The notes beneath the pieces are model-generated. The model was not told the origin of the DNA. It saw nothing but the letters and a program-made list of their open reading frames with translations, and made no database searches. Positions 43,699 through 52,789 of a stretch of DNA of 64,000 bases are shown piece after piece. The stretch's first letter is position 1. Every line of letters starts with the position of its first letter. This DNA comes from Pseudaminobacter sp047739745 (GTDB lineage: Bacteria; Pseudomonadota; Alphaproteobacteria; Rhizobiales; Rhizobiaceae), in assembly GCF_047739745.1 (NCBI RefSeq), contig NZ_JBLLVA010000010.1:100370-164369 (forward strand), in the 5' to 3' direction. The position numbers were made by a program, and so were the translations under genes.

Positions 43699-44343
43699 CT
43701 AAACGTTCTCGACCACGATGCCGTTTATCTCGTTGGCGACGTCCTCAAGCCGATCCATCACCTTTTCCAATTGCCCGTAGATTTCCTTTCCGATCTGGAA
43801 GGCCATCGGATCGGTCCGGCCGTACTGCTGGAAAAGCTCCTTCATCCCGTCATCATGCAAGTTGTCGGCGCGGCTCTCCGCACGCTTCACTTCGGCGGCG
43901 AGTTCGGTGAGGCGCGCGGCATGCGTTCCGACCTTGTGCAGCAGCGGTATGGCCTCGACCAGCACCCGCGCCGTCCTCGCGATCAGCGCGCCCATTTCCT
44001 GCATGCGGGGCTCGAAGCGCGTCTGCTCGTAAAGTGTCACGGTCTTCACCGTCTTGCGCATCATGTCGATGGCGTCGTCCATCGACTGGATCAGGTCCTG
44101 TATGTCGCTGCGGTCGAAGGGCGTGACGAAGCTGCGGCGCACGGCCAGCATCACTTCGTCGGTGATGGTGTCGGCCTGTCGCTCGAAGGCAATGATCTCG
44201 TTGCAGTAACGGCTGACGTCATCGCCGCCGGCCAGAAGGTTCTGCAGGGCATCGGCGGCATTCACGACCAGTTGCGCGTGCCGGTCGAACAGATCGAAGA
44301 AACGATCCTCGCGCGGCATGATCGCTCGAAACCATCTCAGCAT
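43699..44343 (-). CDS. DUF47 (PhoU-like) phosphate transport regulator
   Basis: 214 residues from the ATG at 44343, with GAGG at 8 nt upstream. All-helical PhoU-like protein: FFDLFDRHAQLVVNAADALQNLL...IIAFERQADTITDEVMLAVRRSFVTPFDRSDIQDLIQSMDDAIDMM. DUF47 proteins commonly accompany Pit transporters and are thought to adjust their activity. Co-transcription with the downstream pit gene is likely. Confidence 0.93.
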   Translation of the reverse strand: MLRWFRAIMPREDRFFDLFDRHAQLVVNAADALQNLLAGGDDVSRYCNEIIAFERQADTITDEVMLAVRRSFVTPFDRSDIQDLIQSMDDAIDMMRKTVKTVTLYEQTRFEPRMQEMGALIARTARVLVEAIPLLHKVGTHAARLTELAAEVKRAESRADNLHDDGMKELFQQYGRTDPMAFQIGKEIYGQLEKVMDRLEDVANEINGIVVENV

Positions 44344-44460
44344 TGTCTGTGCCTCAGCCTTCCGAAACTCTGCTCCGACAATGCGCACTACACTTCTATG
44401 GTTCGGCGCGCCGCAAAAATCTTTCGGCTTCGCACAGCTAAATCGCCTTCAAGGGGCGGA

Positions 44461-45537
44461 TCACTCCTTCACCAACTTGGTCACCAGTCGTGCCAGCGAG
44501 GGGCCGAACATCAGCACGAAAAGGAAGCGGGCGGTCTGCATGGCCATGACGAAGGAGATGTTCACATTGTCGGCGGCGGCGGCGATGATGGCGACGGAAT
44601 CCATGCCGCCGGGGCTGGTCGCCAGGTAGGCGGTGAGCGGGTCGACACCGAGATAACGGCTGATAAGCCACGCCAGCCCGCCGCAGAAAGCCATCAACAC
44701 CAGGATCGACAGCATGATCTGCGGCAGCGCGCGGGCGGCATGGCGCAGGATCGGCCGGCTGAAATTGAGGCCGATCGCCCAGCCGATCAGCGCATAGCTG
44801 ACGGCGAGCAGCCATTCGGGAAGCTGGAATTGCACCTCGGCTGAAAGATGCAGCGCCACGCCGGCGATGAGACTGCCGAGGAACCAGGGCGAGGGCAGGC
44901 GAAGGAGATAGCCGCCGATCCCGCCGACCGCCGCAACAGCGAGCGTGGTGGCGAAGGGCAGCCACTCGATCGCGGGAAACCACACCGTCTCCGCCACGCT
45001 CACGTCCGACGTGTCCACCCAAAGGCGCGCAACGAGTGCTGCCGCGACCGAAACGCAGATGACCCTCAGATATTGCATGAAGGCGACGAGGCGGGCATCC
45101 GCGCCGAAGCTTTCGGCCATCAGCACCATGGCGGTCGCCGCTCCCGGAGCGGAGCCCCAGACGGCGGTGGTGCCGGGCAGGATCTTCCAGCCGCTGATCA
45201 GCCAGCCAAGGAAGCTGGAGGCGGCGACGGTCGCCACCACGACGCCGAGAAACAGCGGCCAGTCATCGACGAACAACGCGAGGATATCGAGCTCGATCGA
45301 CGCGGCGATGAGGCAGCCGATGATTGCCTGCGCGGCAAAGAAGGCGGGACGCGGCAGGCGCACCGTGGCGCCGTTCGCGCCGGCCACGATGCCGGCCAGC
45401 ATCGGGCCGATCAGAAGGGCGGCCGGCAGATCGGCGAGTTCCAATATGCCGGCGAATAACAGCGATACGGTGAGGATCAGCGCCCATTGCAGCGCCGGCG
45501 CCAGGCCGGCCAGTGCCTCGGCCTCGCTTCTTCTCAA
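44461..45537 (-). CDS. AbrB-family membrane protein (ammonia monooxygenase-like annotation family)
   Basis: 358 residues with about ten membrane helices and an internal duplication (ADLPAALLIGPMLAGIVAGANG at about 35-56 and LPSPWFLGSLIAGVALHLSAEVQF later). This is the membrane AbrB-type family, unrelated to the AbrB transcription factor; its transported substrate is not established. It overlaps the CDF gene upstream by four bases, so the two are co-transcribed. Confidence 0.85.
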   Translation of the reverse strand: MRRSEAEALAGLAPALQWALILTVSLLFAGILELADLPAALLIGPMLAGIVAGANGATVRLPRPAFFAAQAIIGCLIAASIELDILALFVDDWPLFLGVVVATVAASSFLGWLISGWKILPGTTAVWGSAPGAATAMVLMAESFGADARLVAFMQYLRVICVSVAAALVARLWVDTSDVSVAETVWFPAIEWLPFATTLAVAAVGGIGGYLLRLPSPWFLGSLIAGVALHLSAEVQFQLPEWLLAVSYALIGWAIGLNFSRPILRHAARALPQIMLSILVLMAFCGGLAWLISRYLGVDPLTAYLATSPGGMDSVAIIAAAADNVNISFVMAMQTARFLFVLMFGPSLARLVTKLVKE

Positions 45538-46457
45538 GCGAATGGCACCGCGCTGGTGCCCAGCGGCAGCTTGGCCTCGTCGTCCGGCTCCACATGGATG
45601 GTGATGCGCACGCCGGGTATTTCGGCCTTCAGCGCTTCCTCGATGCGGTCGCAGATGACGTGGCTTTCGCCCACGCTCATATCGGCGTCGACGACCAGAT
45701 GGAACTCGATGAAGACGGCGCGGCCGGCCATGCGCGTCTTGAGGTCATGGACTTCCAGGGCGCCCTTCGAATTGGTCGAGATGACATCGCGGATGCGCAT
45801 GTGCTCCTGGCTGTCCACCGCCATGTCCATCAGCCCGTTCAGAGAAGCGCTGATGACGTGCCAGCCCTGCCACAGGATGTTCAGCGCCACGATCACGGCG
45901 AGTGCCGGGTCGAGGAAGGTCCAGCCGGTGACGACGGCACCGACCAGGCCCGCGATGACGCCCACGGAGGTGATCACGTCAGTCATGATGTGCTGGCCGT
46001 CGGCGAGCAGCGCCGGCGATTTGTGGCGGCGCCCGGTGCGGATCAGGATCAGCGCCCAGGCGCCATTGACGATTGCGGCGAGCCCGTTGACGGCAAGCCC
46101 CTGCCAAGGCTGCTCGAGTGGAGCCGGCGTCTGCCAGGCCAGCCAGACTTCGCGCAGGATGAGCAGCGCCGCCAGCACGATCAGCACGCCTTCAAGGACG
46201 GCTGAAAAATACTCGGCCTTGTGATGGCCGTAGGGATGGCCGCTGTCGGCCGGCTTGTGGCTGACACGGATCGCCCAGAAGGCGGCCGCGGCTGCAATCA
46301 CGTTCACGACCGATTCCAGCGCGTCCGAATAGAGCGCCACCGAGCCGGTGAGATGATAGGCCAGATATTTCAGCCCCATCACGCCGAAGGCGATGAAGAT
46401 CGACCACAGCGCCAGGCGCCGGATGCTTTCCTTGGATGTCATCATGCTGGACGTCAC
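45534..46457 (-). CDS. Cation diffusion facilitator family metal efflux transporter
   Basis: 307 residues with the CDF layout: six membrane helices, a metal-site helix 2 (VALYSDALESVVNVIAAAAAFWAIR), helix 5 with LADGQHIMTDVITSVGVI, and a C-terminal cytoplasmic domain. HPYGHHKAEYFSAVLEG is the conserved cytoplasmic loop. The metal is probably Zn, Fe, Co or Mn. The start may be this ATG or the one at 46442. It overlaps the downstream AbrB-family gene. Confidence 0.92.
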   Translation of the reverse strand: MTSSMMTSKESIRRLALWSIFIAFGVMGLKYLAYHLTGSVALYSDALESVVNVIAAAAAFWAIRVSHKPADSGHPYGHHKAEYFSAVLEGVLIVLAALLILREVWLAWQTPAPLEQPWQGLAVNGLAAIVNGAWALILIRTGRRHKSPALLADGQHIMTDVITSVGVIAGLVGAVVTGWTFLDPALAVIVALNILWQGWHVISASLNGLMDMAVDSQEHMRIRDVISTNSKGALEVHDLKTRMAGRAVFIEFHLVVDADMSVGESHVICDRIEEALKAEIPGVRITIHVEPDDEAKLPLGTSAVPFA

Positions 46458-46578
46458 GATGTCACTCTGTTTGCCGCGATGCCTTGCGCGGTATCAAATA
46501 GAACGAGCGCGGCCACCCGTCTGTACGGGCGGCCATGCCTAGATAAGTCAAATGCGGCCGTCGGTCGACCCACCGGGA

Positions 46579-48768
46579 TCAGGCGGCCTTATCCTTCGCC
46601 TTGCGCGGCATATGGGCGACGACGTTCTCGATCATGCGCATGCCGGCACTCTGCCCGAGCGACATGATCGATTCGGGGTGAAACTGCACCGCGGCCACCG
46701 GCTCGTGCCTGTGCTCGATCGCCATGATGGTGCCGTCCTCCGTGGTGGCAGTCACGGTGAATTCCGCCGGCAGATGCACCGGATCGGCGCAGATCGAGTG
46801 ATAGCGGCCGACCGTGATTTCCTGCGGCAAGCCGGAAAACACCACGCCGGGATCCGAGACGCGAATGCGCGAGGGCTTGCCGTGCATCGGTATGTCGAGC
46901 TGACGAAGCACGCCGCCATAGGCTTCGGCCAGCGCCTGCAGCCCAAGGCAGACGCCGAATACCGGCAGGTCGCGCGCCCGCGCCTTGCCGATGGTGGAGG
47001 CGCAGTCGAAATCCTTCGGCGTGCCGGGGCCGGGCGACAGCACCACAAGATCGGGCTTCAGCGAGTCGAACAACTCGTTGGGAACCGGCGCCCGTACGGT
47101 GGAAACATCCGCCCCGGTCTGCCGGAAATAGTTGGCGAGCGTGTGGACGAAACTGTCCTCATGATCGACCAGCAGGATTTTCACCCCGTCACCGACGCGG
47201 GCGGACTGGCGTTCGACGGCGGCCGAATTGCCGGCCTTGGCGTCACGGATGGCAGACAGCATGGCGGATGCTTTCAGTTCTGTTTCGGCTTCTTCGTCTT
47301 CCGGCACGGAATCATATAGTAATGTAGCACCGGCTCGGACTTCGGCGATCCCGTCCTTTATGCGGATCGTCCTGAGCGTCAGGCCGGTGTTGAGGTCACC
47401 GTTGAAATGCACCATGCCGATGGCGCCCGCATACCAGGCGCGCGGGCTTTTCTCGTGCTTTTCGATGAAGCGCATCGCCCACAGCTTCGGCGCGCCGGTC
47501 ACCGTCACCGCCCACGCATGCGAAAGGAACGCGTCGAACGCATCCATGCCTTCGCGCAGTCGCCCCTCGATATGGTCGACCGTGTGGATGAGGCGCGAAT
47601 ACATTTCGATCTGGCGTCGACCGATGACGCGCACCGAACCCGGCTCGCAGACACGGCTCTTGTCGTTGCGGTCGACGTCCGAGCACATGGTCAGCTCGGA
47701 TTCGTCCTTCTTCGAATTGAGCAGCTTCAGGATCTGCTCGGAATCGGAGATGGCATCGTCGCCGCGCTTGATGGTGCCGGAGATCGGGCACGTCTCGACC
47801 CTCCGGCCGTTTACGCGCACGAACATTTCAGGCGAGGCGCCGATCAGATATTCGTTTTCGCCGAGATTGATGAAGAAGGAATAGGGAGAGGGGTTGATCG
47901 TCTTCAGCCGTCGCGAAATGTCGGAGGGCGCGGTCTCGCAGCGTTCGTAGAACATCTGGCCGGGAACCACCTCGAACAGGTCGCCGCGCCGGAAGCTTTC
48001 CTTGGCCTTTTCGACGATCCTTGCATATTCGCCGGGCTCGTGGTCGCCGCGCGGCGGCACGTGATCGGCAGGCTTGAAAGGCCGCGCCTCGTTTTCACGC
48101 GGCAGACCTTCGGTCGAAAAGCCGTCGCCGGAATAGTCGTAGCGGTCGTGCCAGGCCTTGGCCTGATGGTGGTCGACGACGAGGATTTCGTCGGGCAGAT
48201 AGAGCACCAGGTCACGCTGGCTCTCGGCGCGTTTTAGCTGGTGTTCGACCGGGTCGAACTGGAAAGCGAGATCGTAGCCGAAGGCGCCGTAAAGGCCGAG
48301 GCTGGCATCATTTTCGGTCCTGAACATCGCGGTGATGGCGCGAAGCACCGTGAACACCGAAGGCACGCGGCTGCGCTCTTCCTCGGCAAAGACGCGGCCG
48401 GGCATGGCGACGTCGAGCCGGATCAGTCGGGCGCTGCTCTCGGCGATGGTCACGTCGGCAAGCGGCGAAAGGACCCCCGCGATCGCCGGCAGCATCACCT
48501 CGCCGCGCGCATTCAGCGCCTCGATGCGCATGGCACGGCCGCGCGCGCTGATCACCAGCGGTGGGTCGATGATTGCCGTGTCCCAACGGGTATAGCGTCC
48601 GGGATATTCGTAGTTGGACGAAAACACCGCGCCGCGCCGCGAGTTCAACCCGTCTATGTAGGCCTCGATGGAGCCGGCATAGCCGGTATCGTGGCGGCTG
48701 CGCGTAACGGTCACCCCGCCTGTGGTTACGAAGCGCTCGGCGCCGTTTTCAAGAGTTTCGACCGACAT
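46579..48768 (-). CDS. trpE(G): Fused anthranilate synthase, components I and II
   Basis: Rhizobial TrpE(G) makes anthranilate from chorismate and glutamine in one polypeptide. The 729-residue product has a chorismate-binding half (CPISGTIKRGDDAISDSEQIL, DVDRNDKSRVCEPGSVRVIGRR, HAWAVTVTGAPKLWAMRFIE) and a C-terminal GATase1 with nucleophile Cys607 (VFGVCLGLQALAEAYGG) and His697/Glu699 (VQFHPESI). It is preceded by a Trp-rich leader peptide and terminator. Confidence 0.97.
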   Translation of the reverse strand: MSVETLENGAERFVTTGGVTVTRSRHDTGYAGSIEAYIDGLNSRRGAVFSSNYEYPGRYTRWDTAIIDPPLVISARGRAMRIEALNARGEVMLPAIAGVLSPLADVTIAESSARLIRLDVAMPGRVFAEEERSRVPSVFTVLRAITAMFRTENDASLGLYGAFGYDLAFQFDPVEHQLKRAESQRDLVLYLPDEILVVDHHQAKAWHDRYDYSGDGFSTEGLPRENEARPFKPADHVPPRGDHEPGEYARIVEKAKESFRRGDLFEVVPGQMFYERCETAPSDISRRLKTINPSPYSFFINLGENEYLIGASPEMFVRVNGRRVETCPISGTIKRGDDAISDSEQILKLLNSKKDESELTMCSDVDRNDKSRVCEPGSVRVIGRRQIEMYSRLIHTVDHIEGRLREGMDAFDAFLSHAWAVTVTGAPKLWAMRFIEKHEKSPRAWYAGAIGMVHFNGDLNTGLTLRTIRIKDGIAEVRAGATLLYDSVPEDEEAETELKASAMLSAIRDAKAGNSAAVERQSARVGDGVKILLVDHEDSFVHTLANYFRQTGADVSTVRAPVPNELFDSLKPDLVVLSPGPGTPKDFDCASTIGKARARDLPVFGVCLGLQALAEAYGGVLRQLDIPMHGKPSRIRVSDPGVVFSGLPQEITVGRYHSICADPVHLPAEFTVTATTEDGTIMAIEHRHEPVAAVQFHPESIMSLGQSAGMRMIENVVAHMPRKAKDKAA

Positions 48769-48813
48769 TTCCCGTCTCCATTTTCGCCGTCAGGCAAACC
48801 CGGAAAGCTCTTG

Positions 48814-48884
48814 AAAAAACAAATGGCCGCCCGGATATCCGTTGCGGCCACCAAATTTCACGCGCACGCGCTCGTCAGGCCGCT
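48814..48884 (-). promoter_or_regulatory. trpE(G) transcription attenuator
   Basis: On the trp strand, TGGCCGC near 48850 pairs with GCGGCCA ending at 48824, followed by TTTGTTTTTT to 48814: a clear terminator stem. Just after the leader stop, AGCGGCC (48884 to 48878) can instead pair with GGCCGC of the terminator's left arm (48849 to 48844), six bp, giving an antiterminator. Rhizobial trpE(G) genes are known to be attenuated. Confidence 0.88.
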
Positions 48885-48885
48885 T

Positions 48886-48930
48886 TCAGCAGGCCCACCA
48901 CCAATGCGTCGTGTTCGAAATCGAAGTCAT
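48886..48930 (-). CDS. trpL: Tryptophan leader peptide TrpL
   Basis: A 14-residue peptide, MTSISNTTHWWWAC, with three consecutive Trp codons (TGG TGG TGG) ending TGC TGA. It lies 36 nt upstream of the terminator stem and 118 nt upstream of trpE(G). This is the Trp leader of the rhizobial type, in which the transcript can also act in trans as a small RNA in Sinorhizobium. The gene immediately upstream is the SH3 protein. Confidence 0.93.
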   Translation of the reverse strand: MTSISNTTHWWWAC

Positions 48931-48995
48931 GGTTTCCCATAGCGGCGAATGCGGGACGGAGCAAGTGGATTCCGAAGGAGCCGCGAAAGGGCCGG

Positions 48996-49955
48996 CTACC
49001 TAATGTAGGTCTTGTAGACCCAGCCTTCCCGCCCGTCGAAGGCTATTTTGCACCAGGACTTGCATTCGATGACATTGACCGATGCCTTGGCCGGCACGAC
49101 CGTCAGCACCTTGGCATCCTGGTCGGGCGAGGCGCGCATGTTCACCGCCTTCCTCACATGGGCGGTACGGCCCGCACCATCGGTGTCGGCGGCTTCAGCC
49201 GCCTTCGGCGCCTGCCGCGTGTCCTTCACCGCTGCTTCAAGAACGGCGGCCGGAATCGAGCCGGTCGTCGTGGCCCTGTCGGGCAGATAGGCCATTTCCG
49301 GCCCGGCCTTCCCGTCCGCCTTCGCGATGTCGTCGACCAGCGGGAACGGGGCGTGGCCTGGTTGCGTCGGCTTGGCTTGTGCGGTGTCGACTTCGGCCGG
49401 GGTTGCAGGAGCGGGTGCCGGTGCGGCAGCGCTCGCCGTACGCGGGGCGGGCACTCCCTGTATCGGCAACGGTCGTGGATCGGTCTTCGGTGCGGTTTTG
49501 GGCTCGGCCTTTGCCTCGATGCTGGCGAAGGTCGCCGGCTCCACGCGGATTGCCGGCGGATCGTAGAGCAGCGTCGTGCCGACGCCGATGCCGGCGAGCA
49601 CGACCGCGCTTGCGCTGGGGATTGCCAGCTTGCGCAGCAAAGGCAATGCCCTGACCGCCTGGGCCTCGATCAGCCGGTAGATGTCGGCCGCGCGATCGAT
49701 CACCGAGCGATCATCCTGCGCATGGCCGTCCTCGGCCTTGGCGTTCCAGTCGTAACGGCAGGCCGGCGCGGTCTTCTGCGCAACGCCGGCGACGGCTTCG
49801 CCGGCGCGTCGTGCGGGCGACGCTGCCGGAGCAGTTCGGCGATAGGTGTCCGCTACAGGCGCTGCATTGTCCGACGCCTCCGATTGATCGGCGTCGTGCT
49901 CATCGGTGTCGTTCGTGCTTTTAAACAAATCGGCTCCACGCAACGATCGAAACAA
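48996..49955 (-). CDS. Membrane protein with C-terminal SH3 domain
   Basis: About 319 residues. An acidic N-terminus and a cytoplasmic low-complexity region precede one membrane helix (LAIPSASAVVLAGIGVGTTLLY, around 111-132), then a long Ala/Pro-rich linker and a bacterial SH3 domain (AHVRKAVNMRASPDQDAKVLTVVPAKASVNVIECKSWCKIAFDGREGWVYKTYIR). The SH3 end would be periplasmic and probably binds peptidoglycan. There is no ATG at the start: TTG at 49955 is one choice, and TTG at 49928 with GGAG at 5 nt is another. Confidence 0.83.
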   Translation of the reverse strand: MFRSLRGADLFKSTNDTDEHDADQSEASDNAAPVADTYRRTAPAASPARRAGEAVAGVAQKTAPACRYDWNAKAEDGHAQDDRSVIDRAADIYRLIEAQAVRALPLLRKLAIPSASAVVLAGIGVGTTLLYDPPAIRVEPATFASIEAKAEPKTAPKTDPRPLPIQGVPAPRTASAAAPAPAPATPAEVDTAQAKPTQPGHAPFPLVDDIAKADGKAGPEMAYLPDRATTTGSIPAAVLEAAVKDTRQAPKAAEAADTDGAGRTAHVRKAVNMRASPDQDAKVLTVVPAKASVNVIECKSWCKIAFDGREGWVYKTYIR

Positions 49956-50089
49956 GAATCTATTCCGCCGTCCGCTTCATGGCCTTGAACCCTGAAAACG
50001 TACGTCCCCGAACAGTGTCGGCGGAATAAAAACGCCAGTTGTGGCTTTTCTGTGCCGCCAAAGCAATTTTCGGTGGAAAGCCAGTCCAG

Positions 50090-50551
50090 TTAATTGCCGC
50101 TGGCTTCCCGTGCCATTTCATCGAGCAAGGTGTTGACCTCGTCGCGCCCGCCGCCCTCGGGCAACCGGCGGAAGCCGACATTGACCTTTCCGGGCGCATC
50201 CTCGGTTTCGTAGACGAAGAGTATGTATGGGCAATAGGCGATATTGGCCGCGTCCTGTTCCATGACCCGGCGCGAAACCACCGCCGAGCAGAACTGGAAG
50301 AACTCGGCATTGCGGTAAAGCGTCTTGCTCGCTCCAACATCGGCGGCGGTGCGCTTCAGCATCTCGCCGATGAGGCCATGATAGTCGACCAGATAGCCCC
50401 GGTTGACGATGGCGTCATTCACGTCGCTGGCGACGTCGGCGAACGGTGCCTCGACCGTGTAGACGACGACATCCTCGGATGCGTTGGCCGGTGCCGCCGA
50501 AAGGAGGGAGACGGCGAGACATGCCAAGGCTGAAAGGAAGGCGTATTTCAT
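50090..50551 (-). CDS. Secreted DUF302 protein of the Sox region
   Basis: 153 residues from the ATG at 50551, which follows AGGAG at 7 nt. It has a signal peptide (MKYAFLSALACLAVSLLSAAPANA) and a DUF302-type domain (VVYTVEAPFADVASDVNDAIVNRGYLVDYHGLIGEMLKRTAADVG). The conserved pattern YRNAEFFQFCSAVVSRRVMEQDAANIAYCPYILFVYET contains two Cys. DUF302 proteins occur often near sulfur-oxidation and thiol genes; the function is unknown. It is divergent from the metallo-beta-lactamase gene and shares with it a region with two copies of the proposed Sox operator. Confidence 0.85.
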   Translation of the reverse strand: MKYAFLSALACLAVSLLSAAPANASEDVVVYTVEAPFADVASDVNDAIVNRGYLVDYHGLIGEMLKRTAADVGASKTLYRNAEFFQFCSAVVSRRVMEQDAANIAYCPYILFVYETEDAPGKVNVGFRRLPEGGGRDEVNTLLDEMAREASGN

Positions 50552-50591
50552 CGCTATCTCCTGGAAGGCTTTCGCCGGTGAGCGACGCGCC

Positions 50592-50616
50592 GAAATATAT
50601 GCCAAGATGAATATGT
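50592..50616 (-). promoter_or_regulatory. Candidate Sox operator, copy 1
   Basis: Read on the minus strand: ACATAT, nine bases, then CATATATTTC. The same ACATAT-N9-(C/A)(A/G)T(A/G)TxTTT pattern occurs at three more places in the Sox region. It lies between the start of the DUF302 gene (50551) and the metallo-beta-lactamase gene. Inferred target: the SoxR-type repressor at 54169-54519. Confidence 0.55.
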
Positions 50617-50663
50617 TCGGATTCGGATGTCAAGCCGCTGCTGCTTGACGGCGGTGGCCGCGC

Positions 50664-50688
50664 CAAATACATTCAAAAACCAATATGT
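50664..50688 (-). promoter_or_regulatory. Candidate Sox operator, copy 2
   Basis: Minus strand: ACATAT, nine bases, then AATGTATTTG. The second copy in the DUF302/metallo-beta-lactamase divergent region, only 16 bp before the metallo-beta-lactamase ATG at 50705, close to the expected ribosome-binding site. Binding here would block initiation. Confidence 0.5.
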
Positions 50689-50704
50689 GATGGGGGAAGG
50701 TCAG

Positions 50705-51652
50705 ATGCCGACGATGCCAACTTGCCGGTCCGGGCTTTTCTCACGGCGCCAGGCGCTGCTCATGGGGGGAGGCGCTGCCGCGCTTGCCGTTGCGGGTGTG
50801 CCATGGCCGGCGGCTGCCATCGGCCGTATCGCGGCGGGTGACGCGGAGATCACCATCGTCAGCGACGGTCATCTGGTATTGCCGGCGCCATTCGTGCTGC
50901 CCGACGTGCCGGAAGCCGACCGCGCCGCGCTTCTGTCGGGCAATGGCATGTCGACTGAGACGCTCAATCCCGATTGCAACATATCCTTCGTGCGCGCCGG
51001 AGATCGTTTGGCGATCTTCGATGTCGGCTCGGGGCCGAACTTCATGCCGAGCGCCGGCAAGCTGCTGGAGAATCTCGCCGAGGCCGAGATCGATCCGGCC
51101 GATGTCACCGATGTCATCTTCACCCACGCGCATCCGGATCATTTCTGGGGACTGACCGACGAGTTCGACGAACTGATCTTTTCCAACGCCACCTATCGCA
51201 TGGCCGAGGCCGAATGGAACTTCTGGCGGGCCGACGACACGCTGGAAAAGATGCCTGAGGATCGCAAGTCCTTCGTTGTCGGCGCGCAGGGCCGCATGCC
51301 GCTGATCGAGGAGAAAATCGAGCTGTTCACGCCGGGAACCGAGGTCTTCCCGCAGGTCGAGGCGGTCGACACGCCGGGCCACACGCCCGGACACGTCTCC
51401 TTCATGGTGCATGGCGGCAGCGATCCGGTGCTGATCGTCGGCGATGTGCTCGCCAATCCGGTTTCCTTCGCCAGGCCGGACTGGCATTGGGGCACCGACC
51501 ATGACCCGCAGATCGGCTCGGCGACGCGCAAAAAATTGCTCGACCGCATTGCCGCCGAGAAGGTCCGGCTCATCGGCTTCCACCTGCCGCATCCGGGTGC
51601 AGGCACGGCCGAGGCTCACGATGGCGCTTATCGGTTCGTGCCGGCCGCATAG
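50705..51652 (+). CDS. Tat-exported metallo-beta-lactamase-fold hydrolase, SoxH-like
   Basis: 315 residues from the ATG at 50705 with GGGGGAAGG upstream. The twin-arginine signal is FSRRQALLMGGGAAALAVAG. The MBL motif THAHPDHFWG (His141, His143, Asp145, His146) and later ligand histidines (VDTPGHTPGHVSFMVHG) indicate a dizinc site. Paracoccus SoxH is a periplasmic MBL-type protein of the same region, but orthology is not shown. A thioester, persulfide or related hydrolase in the periplasm is plausible. Confidence 0.85.
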   Translation: MPTMPTCRSGLFSRRQALLMGGGAAALAVAGVPWPAAAIGRIAAGDAEITIVSDGHLVLPAPFVLPDVPEADRAALLSGNGMSTETLNPDCNISFVRAGDRLAIFDVGSGPNFMPSAGKLLENLAEAEIDPADVTDVIFTHAHPDHFWGLTDEFDELIFSNATYRMAEAEWNFWRADDTLEKMPEDRKSFVVGAQGRMPLIEEKIELFTPGTEVFPQVEAVDTPGHTPGHVSFMVHGGSDPVLIVGDVLANPVSFARPDWHWGTDHDPQIGSATRKKLLDRIAAEKVRLIGFHLPHPGAGTAEAHDGAYRFVPAA

Positions 51653-51700
51653 CCAGACTCCTTCGAGCCGGCTCCGCTTGGGCCGCTTCCCGCTTTCAGG

Positions 51701-52789
51701 TCATGCCCTGGAAAATACGCGGAATGCAGCGAAGGGCGATCCCTCGATTAGATAGCCGAGGCCCATCCGCGCGCCGACCGCGATCGATGCCATGGCAAAG
51801 GGCGCCGAGATCGCCAGCACCGAGACGGCGCTGACGCCCTGTCCGATGGTGCAGCCCATGGCGAAAACGCCGCCGGCGCCCATCAGGAAGCCGCCGGCGA
51901 TATGGCGGCTCAGTTCGCGCGCATCGTCGCAGGCTTCCCAGCGGACGTCCTTGCGCTTGAAGGCGCAAAGTGCCGCGCCCAATACCACCCCGATCACCAG
52001 GCCGACGCCATAGTCGGGAAAGACGCCGGTGAAGGTTATCATCTGCAGGATGGTGTCGGCGACAGGCACGACGAACGAGGCCGCCTCCAACTGCACCGGG
52101 TCGAAGGCATGACGGCTGGCCAGACTGGTCGCCAGCCAGCCGAACGCAATGACCAGTCCGACCACGGCCCCGGTCAGGATGCTGGCATGGGCGCGGCGAT
52201 AATCGCCGTCGCGAAACACCCACCAGAACAGCGCGAGCGCCACGACGATTGCTATTGCCAGCCTGAGGTCGATGCCGACCAGGGCCGAAACAAGCGAGCC
52301 GAGCGACTGGTCGCCGGCATGGGAAAGGTCGATCACCAGATTGTCCACGACCTGCACCCTCACCAGGCCGACCAGCCCGCGCTGCGCAGCGAGCGCCGAA
52401 AGACCGAGCACCAGGAGCACGACAAGCGAGCGCAGGCTTCCGCCGCCGGTGCGCACCAGCGCGCCGAAGCCGCATGTGCCGACCAGCGCCATTCCGAAGC
52501 CGAATGCCAGCCCTCCGATGATGGCGCCGGTCAGTCCGAAAAGCGGGGAGAGATAGAAGCTGTCGCGAAGGTCGACGAGGTCGGCGGCGATCAGCATCTG
52601 GGTTGCCGCCAGCGCCACCGCCGCGGCAAGCGCCCAGGTGCGGACGCCGCGGCTGTCATTAGCATACCAGTGCCGCTCCAGCGCCGCCATCGTGCAGAAG
52701 TGCGAGCGGCGGGCGACGAACCCCAGTAACGTGCCCGCTAGAAGTCCGGCGACCGGCAGGAACCACGGCGATCCGAAAATTTCCACCAT
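51701..52789 (-). CDS. YeeE/YedE-family sulfur-compound permease, SoxT-like (copy 1)
   Basis: 362 residues with about ten membrane helices in two similar halves. Conserved Cys motifs are in ARRSHFCTMAALERHW (near 35), GTCGFGALVRTGGG and MGCTIGQGVSAVSVL. This family includes SoxT of Pseudaminobacter and TsuA-type thiosulfate/sulfur importers. It diverges from the second copy across 275 bp. A role in moving sulfur compounds across the inner membrane, for oxidation or signalling, is inferred from family and position. Confidence 0.85.
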   Translation of the reverse strand: MVEIFGSPWFLPVAGLLAGTLLGFVARRSHFCTMAALERHWYANDSRGVRTWALAAAVALAATQMLIAADLVDLRDSFYLSPLFGLTGAIIGGLAFGFGMALVGTCGFGALVRTGGGSLRSLVVLLVLGLSALAAQRGLVGLVRVQVVDNLVIDLSHAGDQSLGSLVSALVGIDLRLAIAIVVALALFWWVFRDGDYRRAHASILTGAVVGLVIAFGWLATSLASRHAFDPVQLEAASFVVPVADTILQMITFTGVFPDYGVGLVIGVVLGAALCAFKRKDVRWEACDDARELSRHIAGGFLMGAGGVFAMGCTIGQGVSAVSVLAISAPFAMASIAVGARMGLGYLIEGSPFAAFRVFSRA

